NCBI GenBank assembly: GCA_030835305.1
Contig: JAURPJ010000095.1
Span: 1-64,000 of the forward strand
Length of the DNA: 64,000 nucleotides
Source of the DNA: Verrucomicrobiota bacterium
GTDB lineage: Bacteria > Verrucomicrobiota > Verrucomicrobiia > Verrucomicrobiales > Akkermansiaceae
Reading direction: 5' to 3'
Position numbers and translations under genes: made by a program. Numbering within the stretch: the first letter of the stretch is position 1; every line of letters starts with the position of its first letter. Shown here piece by piece: positions 1 to 7,847 of this stretch. Below the pieces are notes generated by a model. It did not search any database and was not told the origin of the DNA. It saw only the letters and a program-made list of their open reading frames with translations.

Positions 1-66
1 ATCCGAGATTTTCTCCCGTCTGGGCCCTGAATCGCTTATTTATTAACGCTTATAAGGGATTGAGAG

Positions 67-141
67 TGGCACTCCCGGCGAGAATCGAACTCACATCTAA
101 GGTTTAGGAAACCCTTGTTCTATCCGTTGAACTACGGGAGC
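67..141 (-). tRNA. tRNA-Arg (anticodon CCT)
   Basis: The reverse strand folds as a full cloverleaf. The 7-bp acceptor stem is GCTCCCG paired with CGGGAGT (one G-T pair). The D arm is GTTC/GAAC, the anticodon stem AGGGT/ACCTT closes the loop TTCCTAA, and the T arm GTGAG/CTCGC closes TTCGATT. Loop positions 34-36 read CCT, so it should decode AGG (Arg). The 3' end is G followed by an encoded CCA. It stands alone; the next recognisable item downstream on the plus strand is a transposase scrap at 629, which fits the common use of tRNA ends as insertion points, although no attachment repeat is visible. Confidence 0.95.
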
Positions 142-628
142 AGCTTATGGTGTAATCAAATATTTACCACGGAAAGATCTACCTTATTATCCACCCAAAG
201 AAAGGTAAAGCTCAACAAGGAAAGACTCTCAAAAGAGGTGCAAGAGTTTCGCCATGGAAATACCCGCGTTACCGGTGGAGGGTGAGCTCAGGCAAGGTAT
301 CGCCCCATCAAAGAACACTTCAAGAACGATTCCTTAGGCACCATAGACTCCTGCTCAATAAACTTGAAGTTCTACAAGCTTCCCTCGTTACTACAAAGCA
401 CTGCAACTGGGATTTAGGGGCTTAACTAACAAGATACGAGTTACGCGAATTCGGTTTAGGAAGAGCCTGCAATCTTAACTGCTGGAGCGTCCCCTTTTAG
501 AGTTGGACAGGTAATAAGAAGACAGTTTCTTTTGGAACGAGGCTCCTCAACCGGCGTGAGTCGGGGGCCTTGGCTCCGAAAGGAAGGGTCGACGATTCCG
601 CGAACAACCTTCAAATTCTCCAGCTGTC
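142..628. other. 487-base stretch without a recognisable gene
   Basis: No ORF of useful length lies here on either strand, and the sequence is more AT-rich than the neighbouring genes. I looked for hallmarks of tmRNA (tag peptide), RNase P RNA (P4 motif), SRP RNA and 6S RNA and found none convincing. A short segment near 545-580 can pair GGCTCC with GGGGCC, but it has no T tract and no known family resemblance. It probably represents decayed DNA between the tRNA and the transposase remnant. Confidence 0.4.
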
Positions 629-742
629 ATGAGTGAATAACTTCAGGCAATCAAACGTTGGACCGCCCGACGCAAAGCCGAAGTAGTGACCGAAATCATC
701 AACGGCAAGATCCCGGAGAATGAATGGAAAGGCATTCATTCC
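629..742 (+). pseudogene. Transposase N-terminal remnant (helix-turn-helix)
   Basis: Reading from ATG 629 gives M-S-E, then TAA at 638, then in the same frame LQAIKRWTARRKAEVV followed by TEIINGKIPE. The RWTARRKAEVV segment is the first helix of the HTH seen at the start of IS transposase OrfA/DUF1153-like proteins (family knowledge from memory). The frame loses resemblance after about 30 codons and runs into the ftsY upstream region. The internal stop and truncation make it a dead fragment. No inverted repeats or partner ORF are visible, so the parent element cannot be named. Confidence 0.6.
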
Positions 743-801
743 GGAGGTCATCACAATAAACCTTGGCAATTACGCCGGTTTTGAACGAGCATCCGCCCGC
801 A

Positions 802-1653
802 ATGGCAGGTTTTTTCAAGAAACTCTTCAATAAGGTCACGAACAAGGCCGAGATCGATTGGGATGATCTCGAAGCTGATCTTATTTCCGGTGACCTAGGC
901 GTGCGACTGTCGCTCGAAATTGTCGACGAACTTAAAGACCTCGGCCGCAAGATCTCCGCCGATGATGTGGTAGAAGCCACACGCAACAAACTTTCCGGCC
1001 TTTTCCCAGAGGACGCCCCGGTCCTAGCGCCGCGAACCGACGGCAATCCGGCCGTCCTCCTCATTGTCGGAGTCAACGGGACCGGCAAAACCACCTCCAC
1101 AGCCAAACTGGGTCACCTCCTGAAAAGCCAGGGCTACTCCGTCCTGATGGCTGCCGCCGATACCTTCCGCGCCGCCGCCGTCGAACAACTGCTACGTTGG
1201 GGCGAGCGACTGGACCTCCCCGTCTTAACCGGAGCCCACCAAGCCGACCCGTCATCGGTTTGCTATCAGGCCCACCAAAAAGCCATCGCCGGAAACTATA
1301 ACTTCCTTCTCTGCGACACCGCTGGACGCCTTCATACGAGAAACAATCTCATGGACGAACTGTCCAAGATCAAGCGCACCATTGGCAAACAGGACGAAAC
1401 CGCGCCACACGAGACCTTTCTCGTTGTGGACGCCTCCACCGGTGGAAATGCCCTCAACCAGGCTCGCGAATTTCAAAAAGCCGTCCCCCTCGATGGCCTC
1501 ATTCTTACCAAACTCGATGGCTCGGGTAAAGGCGGGGTTGCAGCTGCCATTCAAAAAGAACTCGGCATCACTCCGCGCTTCATTGGTACAGGCGAAGAGC
1601 CTGATCGCTTCGAGCGCTTCGAGCGAAAGCACTTTGTGGAAAACATCCTTTAG
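802..1653 (+). CDS. ftsY: Signal recognition particle receptor FtsY
   Basis: A 283-residue SRP-type GTPase that docks SRP-bound ribosomes at the SecYEG translocon. The N domain occupies about residues 1-75 and the G domain the rest. Visible motifs are the P loop GVNGTGKTT (about 90-98), AADTFRAAAVEQL (G2 region), DTAGRL (G3) and TKLDGSGKGG (G4 and following). It lacks the long acidic A domain of the E. coli protein, as in many bacteria. The ORF track starts at a TTG (763); I prefer ATG 802 because MAGFFKKLF is the normal FtsY beginning and an amphipathic membrane-binding start. The GTGEEPDRFERF segment near the end stands where GxGE..DL.PF usually sits. It converges with trkH 13 bases downstream. 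Confidence 0.96.
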   Translation: MAGFFKKLFNKVTNKAEIDWDDLEADLISGDLGVRLSLEIVDELKDLGRKISADDVVEATRNKLSGLFPEDAPVLAPRTDGNPAVLLIVGVNGTGKTTSTAKLGHLLKSQGYSVLMAAADTFRAAAVEQLLRWGERLDLPVLTGAHQADPSSVCYQAHQKAIAGNYNFLLCDTAGRLHTRNNLMDELSKIKRTIGKQDETAPHETFLVVDASTGGNALNQAREFQKAVPLDGLILTKLDGSGKGGVAAAIQKELGITPRFIGTGEEPDRFERFERKHFVENIL

Positions 1654-1666
1654 AACCCTATCGGCT

Positions 1667-3145
1667 CTAATACTTTTTCCAAAGTCGGCGGCTGAATAAC
1701 ACCAGCACCGCTACGTATTCCAGCCTGCCTAAAATCATGAGCATTGAGAGAACCAGCGCCCCGGCTGGTTCAACATGGGCGAAATTATCGCAAGGCCCAA
1801 ATTCAGCAAAGGCCGGCCCGACGTTGCACAAACAGCTCAAAACGGCCGACAATGAGCCAATAAAACTGGTCTTCGGTTCGAGCGAGCTCATCACCAAGGT
1901 TCCCCCGATCAAAAAGACCCCAAACATTGCCACCACCAAAAACAACTGCCCCTGCCCGGCCACGTCGATAAACTTCCCCCCCAAACGCACCTTCTTCAAC
2001 TCCTGGGGTCGAAATGACGCCCGTAGCTCTCCGATCACAAATTTCGCCGTTAGCACGACCCTCCCCACCTTTAGACCTCCCGCCGTCGATCCCGAGCATC
2101 CTCCCACGATCATGAGAACCACCAGGACCGATTTTCCAAAGTGCCCCCAGTGATCGTAATTGCCCGAAACGTATCCCGTTGTCGTGGCCACTGACACCGT
2201 ATCGAACACCACCTCAAGGATCGAATCACCTGTCTCCGTCGCCAAGTGGAAAATCACCACCGAAATCACCCCTGCTCCGAGAACCCCAAAAAACCACCAT
2301 ACTTCCTCAAAACGCCGCCGCTTATCCCGCCACGACATCCGGAACATCGATAGATAAAGAGGAAAGCTCACCCCGCAAATCAGCATAAAGCCAATCATCA
2401 CCAATTTCACTCCTGTCCCAAAACTCGTCACACTATCATTCTCCGTCCCAAAGCCCGCCGTCGAGACCACCGTCAAGGCGTGATTCACTGCTTGAAAAGG
2501 CGTCAATCCTGTTGCCCACAAGGATAGCGCGCAGATAATCGTAAAGCCGAGATACAATTTCCACATCTTCCTCATGGTCTGACGCAAACTCGCCAGATCA
2601 GATCCCGCCAACGACGACTCCGTCCCCACCAACATACGTCCACTCGTTCCGGTCCCGGAAAGTACCACCACGAAAATCGCCAGAATCCCCATCCCACCCA
2701 ACCACTGCGTCACAGAACGCCACATCAAAATTGATTTCGGTAAGGCCTCAACATCCGTGAAAATGGTTGCTCCGGTCGTAGTCAATCCGGACGTCGCCTC
2801 AAAAAGTGCCACGTGCACCGCCGCATTAGGCTCGCAAAACAAATAGGGAAATGCTGTCACCAAGCTACAAACCAGCCAACCAACTCCCACCAGAGCCATC
2901 GCCTCTCTTCGCCTCATTAGGTTTCCCCGCTTAATTTTCTTCGCCAATCGCGCCGATGCAAAAAAGAAGGCTCCGCTCATGAAAAGCGTAAGCCCCAGGG
3001 AGATAGCCCAGCCCTGCAAATCAAGATCGGTGTCGTGAGATACTCCTGCAGGGACCACCTCAGACAAGCCAACCGATCCAACCATCATCCCCCCAAATAG
3101 GAGAACCATGATTCCGAGAGAACGCAATAGGATAGAAAAGTTCAC
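1667..3145 (-). CDS. trkH: TrkH/KtrB-family potassium uptake channel subunit
   Basis: A 492-residue polytopic membrane protein with the fourfold M1-P-M2 repeat of the Trk/Ktr/HKT superfamily. The four selectivity-filter strands are visible in order: TSGLTTTGATIF, VSTAGFGTEND, VATTTGYVSGNYD and CNVGPAFAEFGP. Each carries the conserved filter glycine. The length and end (RRLWKKY) match TrkH. It would move K+ inward, gated by a cytoplasmic TrkA/KtrA NAD-binding ring, but no such partner is in the window. Transcription is independent, and the promoter region is the roughly 120 bases between it and the divergent cytochrome gene. Start ATG 3145 is followed directly by a hydrophobic first helix (LLRSLGIMVLLFGGMMVGSV). 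Confidence 0.93.
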   Translation of the reverse strand: MNFSILLRSLGIMVLLFGGMMVGSVGLSEVVPAGVSHDTDLDLQGWAISLGLTLFMSGAFFFASARLAKKIKRGNLMRRREAMALVGVGWLVCSLVTAFPYLFCEPNAAVHVALFEATSGLTTTGATIFTDVEALPKSILMWRSVTQWLGGMGILAIFVVVLSGTGTSGRMLVGTESSLAGSDLASLRQTMRKMWKLYLGFTIICALSLWATGLTPFQAVNHALTVVSTAGFGTENDSVTSFGTGVKLVMIGFMLICGVSFPLYLSMFRMSWRDKRRRFEEVWWFFGVLGAGVISVVIFHLATETGDSILEVVFDTVSVATTTGYVSGNYDHWGHFGKSVLVVLMIVGGCSGSTAGGLKVGRVVLTAKFVIGELRASFRPQELKKVRLGGKFIDVAGQGQLFLVVAMFGVFLIGGTLVMSSLEPKTSFIGSLSAVLSCLCNVGPAFAEFGPCDNFAHVEPAGALVLSMLMILGRLEYVAVLVLFSRRLWKKY

Positions 3146-3269
3146 AGCTCAATGACCTCGGGGTTATCTAGGTTTCCTCCCCCCCCGAAGGGTATCCACT
3201 CACTCCTATTTCTCCATCTAAAAAAACTCGGTTCTCGACGCAGCCACTACGATTTTTCAATATGAACCC

Positions 3270-5750
3270 ATGATATTTAAATCACTTTCTCTTATGGTCG
3301 TTGCCACCATTGGCCTGAGCGCCGCTGAAGTCGACTTGGTCAAGCTCGGAAAAGAAACTTTCAACGCCGTCGGTTGTGCGGAATGCCATTCTGAAATCAA
3401 GAACGACACTTCGGTCAAAACCGGCCCCGGGCTTTACGGACTCTTTCCATCAACCGCCCGCCAACGCGACATCATCGAGGTCGCTGAAAATCGCAAGCAC
3501 ACCATCACGGCCAACTACGACTACTTCAAAACATCGCTTCGTTCCCCGACCACTGAAATCGCCATTTCCGAAGTCGCTCCTACCAAGGGAACCGCATTTC
3601 TTCCGGTGATGCCAGCCTACCCCAAGGCCTTTCTCAACGAGCAAAAGGCCAAAGCCATCTTCCATTACCTCCAAACCCTAAACGACGACGGTCTGCGCGG
3701 ACCCAGCAAGGTTATGGCGGAGCTCCAGGATGGAACCATGGTCAAAGACATCCACCAAGACCCCACCGAAATCCTTGTAACCGACCGCACCCGCATTTTC
3801 CGCGCCCGCATCCCCGGCTCCTCGGCCCGCGCCGTCTACGTAGGACACCCGAGTGGACTCAACTACGCCTTCGATCCCCGCAATATGACCATCAGCAAGG
3901 TCTGGTGGGGCGGATTCCTCAATCTTAAGAACGAGATGTCCGGACGAGGCAACAACCCGTCAACTTTGGGAAACCAGCCCCGTGAAATTAGCCTTTCCAA
4001 TCCGCCTAAACTTCACGACAAGCCCGTCGATCTCTCCTTCAAATCACCTCTCATCAACGACAGCAAAACCATCGAGGAAAACCTCTGGGGAAATGCCGAC
4101 TTCCTCGACCAGCTGAAAAAAGCGGACGCCCAATTCATCGGTTACGACTACCCGTCCAACCCCATGGGCCACCCCACTTTCCACTACCGTATTGGCAAGG
4201 ACACGTATTCCCTGACATTCAAGATCCAATCCGATGGCCTGGCCGTTACCCGGTCAACAAAGAACGGCAGGACCTCGGAGCATGTCACCAACACCGACAA
4301 GCCAGGGGAAGTCTGGCGCCCCAATCCCATTCCATCGACCTTGACCCAAAAAGTCGCGCTCACCCCCATGGATGGTGTCGTTCTCCTGCCCGGCTACTCA
4401 GCCGAACGCGTTCCGGCTCCCACCGACCCCCACGGTCGCCCACAACTCTTCGAGCCCCTAGGCATGGCTCTTGATCCCAAAGACGGCTCCATCGTGGTCA
4501 CCACCCGCACCGCCGGAGTCTGGCGCTTTAAGGACAACACCTGGACCATGATCGCCGACGGCCTCCTGGACGCTCTTGGCGTGATCATTGAAAAAGAACG
4601 TCTCGTTGTCGGCCAAAAAGCAGAGCTCACTGCACTTTACGATGAAAATGGCGACGGATTCTACGAGATTTTTCGTACTTTAAGCGATGACTTCCTCTTC
4701 ACCGAAAACTACCACGGATACCTCCATGGCCCTGCCAAGGATAAGGCCGGCAACTACTACTTCACCCTGAATCTCGACCACAGAAACGGTCGCCAGATTC
4801 ACAAAGCCAATGGTAAGTTCATGGGCTCGCAAGGTGGCTATCGCGGATGGACCCTTCAAGTAGCACCCGATGGAAAGACCACTCCCTTCGCGATGGGACT
4901 CCGCAGCCCCGCCGGAGTTTCCGCCAGTCCCGACGGAAAGATTTACTACACCGAGAACCAAGGCGAATACAACGGAACCTCCAAGATGCACCTCGTAAAG
5001 AAAGGAAACTACTACGGCCATCCTTCCGGCCTCGTGGACCTCCCTGGCATGAAGCCCGATTCACCGGAAATCGCCTGGGACAAATGGGCTCCAAAACGTG
5101 CCGTATCGGTCGCGCTACTCCCACACGCCCGCATCGCAAACGCGCCCGGCAGCCCGACCTGGGACACCACCGGAGGAAAGTTCGGTCCCTTCGCCGGAGA
5201 CATTTATTGCGGAGACCAGACTCTCTCAACGCTCTTCCGCATCTCCCTCAAGCCCAACAATGAAGCCGCTCTCATTCACTTTGCCGACAGTTTCCCATCC
5301 GGCCTCATGAGACAGACCTTCGACAAGAACGGCGCGATGTATGTCGGACAAACTGGTCGTGGCTGGCGTGCCCGTGGCGGAAGCCAACATGCTCTGGTGA
5401 AGCTCACTTACACCAAGAATGATTCCCCGCAGTTGAAGGACATCAGCCGCGAGAGTGAGACCTTTACCCTGCACTTCACCGGAAACACCAAGGATCTCCC
5501 GGAGGCCACTGATCTCGCCATCGAATCATGGTATTATCACGACAAGCCAGACTACGGCTCTCCTTCCAACAACAAGCTGAAAGAGACTATCGCCAGCCAA
5601 AAGCTTGATCGTGCAAGAGGAACGATCACGGTGAAACTCGCTCCAAACGACAAGCGCCGCGACGGAAGCCGAGTCTTCTATTTCTCCTCCAAAATCCTCC
5701 CTAAAAACCGCAAGGATTCTCTGCAGGCTTATTATACCATCTCTCGATGA
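3270..5750 (+). CDS. Secreted c-type cytochrome with DUF6797-like and beta-propeller dehydrogenase-like domains
   Basis: 826 residues. A signal peptide (about 1-19) precedes a cytochrome c domain with one CAECH heme site (C36-x-x-C39-H40). A middle region (about 150-230, IFRARIPGSSARAV to KVWWGGFLNL) resembles DUF6797, a module recalled from planctomycete and verrucomicrobial proteins. The C-terminal two thirds (from about 390, EPLGMALDPKDGSIVVTTR) look like a six-bladed propeller of the membrane-bound/sorbosone dehydrogenase type, with repeated GxxxSPDGKIYYTEN-like strands. The likely role is periplasmic oxidation of a sugar-like compound with heme as electron acceptor; the substrate cannot be read from sequence. 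Its stop overlaps the start of the next (broken) gene by 4 bases, so the two were probably one operon. Confidence 0.85.
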   Translation: MIFKSLSLMVVATIGLSAAEVDLVKLGKETFNAVGCAECHSEIKNDTSVKTGPGLYGLFPSTARQRDIIEVAENRKHTITANYDYFKTSLRSPTTEIAISEVAPTKGTAFLPVMPAYPKAFLNEQKAKAIFHYLQTLNDDGLRGPSKVMAELQDGTMVKDIHQDPTEILVTDRTRIFRARIPGSSARAVYVGHPSGLNYAFDPRNMTISKVWWGGFLNLKNEMSGRGNNPSTLGNQPREISLSNPPKLHDKPVDLSFKSPLINDSKTIEENLWGNADFLDQLKKADAQFIGYDYPSNPMGHPTFHYRIGKDTYSLTFKIQSDGLAVTRSTKNGRTSEHVTNTDKPGEVWRPNPIPSTLTQKVALTPMDGVVLLPGYSAERVPAPTDPHGRPQLFEPLGMALDPKDGSIVVTTRTAGVWRFKDNTWTMIADGLLDALGVIIEKERLVVGQKAELTALYDENGDGFYEIFRTLSDDFLFTENYHGYLHGPAKDKAGNYYFTLNLDHRNGRQIHKANGKFMGSQGGYRGWTLQVAPDGKTTPFAMGLRSPAGVSASPDGKIYYTENQGEYNGTSKMHLVKKGNYYGHPSGLVDLPGMKPDSPEIAWDKWAPKRAVSVALLPHARIANAPGSPTWDTTGGKFGPFAGDIYCGDQTLSTLFRISLKPNNEAALIHFADSFPSGLMRQTFDKNGAMYVGQTGRGWRARGGSQHALVKLTYTKNDSPQLKDISRESETFTLHFTGNTKDLPEATDLAIESWYYHDKPDYGSPSNNKLKETIASQKLDRARGTITVKLAPNDKRRDGSRVFYFSSKILPKNRKDSLQAYYTISR

Positions 5751-6456
5751 GATTTGCTTTCCTGCTACTTTTTGCCACCTCGTTCCTCAAGGCCCAAATC
5801 CCCGGTTCCTTCACGCAAATCGATATCGATTGCGGCGGATGGTTCACCGGCATCCAGCAGCATCAGTCCGGAAGGCTTTACGGCCGGACTGATGTCGGCG
5901 GAGTTTACCGAAGCAATGACCTTGGCAATTCCTGGACCTTCTGGAGGGCGACCTCCCCACCCCGTGCAGACTTTGTGTCCAGGGAATCGCCATCTCGAAC
6001 GATAATCCGGATACCGTTTACCAAGCCTGCGGGATCCCCTACTTTGCCGACGATCCACACCGGGGGATCTGGAAAAGCAAAGATGCCGGCCAAACCTGGC
6101 AAAAGATCAAAGCAAACATCAATTTCTCCGGAAACGACAAGGCCCGTCACGGAGGAGAATGCCTCATTGTTCACCCGGCGATTGATGAAAAAATCTGGGG
6201 CGGCTCGAACAGAAACGGCCTCTGGCAATCAGTCGATGCCGTCGACAGTCGTGTCGCCGTCATCGGAAAACTCAAGGGTAACGATTTTAAAAAACTCTAC
6301 TACTCCGGCGACAACGGAAAATCCTAGCGTGAGATGACCCGCAGAGGATACCGCTTAGACAACATGACTGCCGTCGCAGTCGCTCCCTATCGCCCCGGAA
6401 AAGTCTGGATCAGCACCAGCAGACGCTCCGCCGGCGTTTTTACTCCAACCCAGTAG
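5747..6456 (+). pseudogene. Broken GH74/sialidase-like beta-propeller exoenzyme
   Basis: The first frame gives a signal peptide (MRFAFLLLFATSFLKAQ) and IDCGGWFTGIQQH...GRTDVGGVYRSNDLGNSWTF, which resembles the first blade of GH74 xyloglucanase-like or BNR/sortilin-type propellers. At about 5938-5945 the frame is lost. The adjacent frame continues sensibly as EGDLPTPCRLCVQGIAISND, a blade with GIWKSKDAGQTWQKI, and NGLWQSVDAVDS, then a TAG at 6325, then PYRPGKVWISTSRRSAGVF to a TAG at 6454. The C-terminal VWISTSRRSAG segment matches how intact members finish, so the middle has also been lost; at about 235 codons it is far below the usual 700 or more. Coupled (ATGA overlap) to the cytochrome gene. 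Confidence 0.85.
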
Positions 6457-6478
6457 ACAATCATTCTTCGATCTTGCC

Positions 6479-7012
6479 ATGGGCCTTCTTTCATCATTCA
6501 ACACCAATCGCCAAAACTTTGACGTCAACGCTGCCGACAGCAGACTCTCGGTCGACCTCACCAAGTTCGTTGTGGGATCAACACCTCTCGGAAAGAAACC
6601 TTGGGACGGCGACTCTTTCGCAAATCACCTTGAGAAACACACAACTCTGAAATCAGAAGAGTATGGCTACGAACTCGGACGCAAGGAGGGCGTTCTTGAT
6701 TACGCCTTCCTCACCCTCGAAAAATTCCAGAGCATCTTCTTTGTTGATGGGCGATCAATGTCCCTTTCCACCTCCACTACCAAGGAAGATATTTTCTCCA
6801 TTTTCGGAGAACCTTATTGGAGCGATCTCGACGATGGTGAGATCATCCTCTTCTACGAATACCAGGAGGGCACCGTCGAACTTCAATTTGAATTCCCGAA
6901 TGGCGAGCATCTCGAATTCATCACCCTGATGAAAGACGGAGTCCTATCAAAACAAGAGCAGCGTGAAAGCTATGGCGTCACCAAACCGTGGCCTCCCGAG
7001 AAAAAAGAATGA
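6479..7012 (+). CDS. Hypothetical protein, 177 residues
   Basis: I do not recognise a family. The product is soluble, acidic overall and has no signal peptide. The second half is rich in alternating hydrophobic and aromatic residues (EDIFSIFGEPYWSDLDDGEI, ILFYEYQEGTVELQFEF), suggesting a mixed alpha/beta fold in which the glycine-proline turn GEPYW is conserved-looking. Codon use resembles the neighbours. It begins 22 bases after the stop of the GH74-like pseudogene and lies between two decayed segments, so it may itself be an orphan survivor. ATG 6479 is used because no better start lies nearby. Confidence 0.55.
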   Translation: MGLLSSFNTNRQNFDVNAADSRLSVDLTKFVVGSTPLGKKPWDGDSFANHLEKHTTLKSEEYGYELGRKEGVLDYAFLTLEKFQSIFFVDGRSMSLSTSTTKEDIFSIFGEPYWSDLDDGEIILFYEYQEGTVELQFEFPNGEHLEFITLMKDGVLSKQEQRESYGVTKPWPPEKKE

Positions 7013-7082
7013 CCACCTTGTAATGCAAACTGTCTGACCGGCGTCTTTCAAAGCCGAACCCAAACCCAATTTAGATAGCTAT

Positions 7083-7826
7083 GTTACGAAAACTGCCCCT
7101 ACCATTGCCCTTCTCTTGTTTGGCTCTTCGGTTCCGCCTCTGATTAGATCGATGACGGTAAGTCTCACCTCGTGCTCCGCTTCCGCAGCCTCACCAGCGC
7201 GGGAGGAGTCAATCAGCGGGTGCAAGCCTCCACAATCCTCGAAGAAGGGGATGACGTCACCGATTCAATCGACCTCGTCGAGCGAACCTTGGAAATTGAC
7301 GGAACCGAGATCGTCATTCGTTACCTCCGCGAAGGCACGGATACCAGCAAATACCGCTACCTCCGGATCTCGCTCGAGGAAACCGAATAGCCTCTTCTCC
7401 ACGCAACCCATCCAAACCATCGCTCCGTTTATCGGGGCGATGACTTGTTGGTCAAAGACATTAGCCAACAACTCAAATCACTGGAGATCCAACCGATCGA
7501 CGTCCCAACCAAAGCACCTCACCCAACGCCAGACCCTCCCCATACCGCATCGTCATTCTCCCCGTCCACCAGGACATCAAAGTGCATGGAGACCCCATTA
7601 TTTTCCAGATACCATCGATCAAGGAATTCCAGCCCCCTCCCATCGGCATCTAGCTCCCCTAAAATTTCTCCAACCTCTCCAGAGGTCATACCCGGTTTAA
7701 TTTTACTCCAGCCCTAAGGCATCGAGGCCTTTTAACGCGCGTAGATCGTCTGCGCTATTCCGAAACAAAAAACATCGACCATAAGGACTATGATCATGAA
7801 TCTGACACATGAGGCTATCCTCCTGA
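7083..7826 (+). pseudogene. Decayed exported-protein gene(s) in several frames
   Basis: No continuous ORF exists, but coding-like pieces follow each other in changing frames. They are: a signal-peptide-like segment (TKTAPTIALLLFGSSVPPL) near 7083; then DDGKSHLVLRFRSLTSAGG to IRYLREGTDTSKYRYLRISL ending in TAG at 7390; then RGDDLLVKDISQQLKSLEIQ near 7430-7500; PYRIVILPVHQDIKVHGDPI near 7535-7600, ending at a TAG at about 7651; and RVDRLRYSETKNIDHKDYD to a TGA near 7826. The order (leader first, charged soluble segments after) fits one secreted-protein gene with several indels, or two adjacent remnants. Function cannot be assigned. It also fills the 835-base gap between the 177-residue gene and the U32 gene. 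Confidence 0.5.
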
Positions 7827-7847
7827 TTTTTTCATCAATCGTAAAAT

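Noticed and set aside
142-628. tmRNA, RNase P RNA or SRP RNA
   Set aside because: No tag peptide, P4 motif or SRP domain IV sequence; no convincing long-range pairing seen by eye.
6325-6327. TAG in the GH74-like gene as pyrrolysine or read-through
   Set aside because: The gene also carries a frameshift and a large internal loss, so it is simply decayed.
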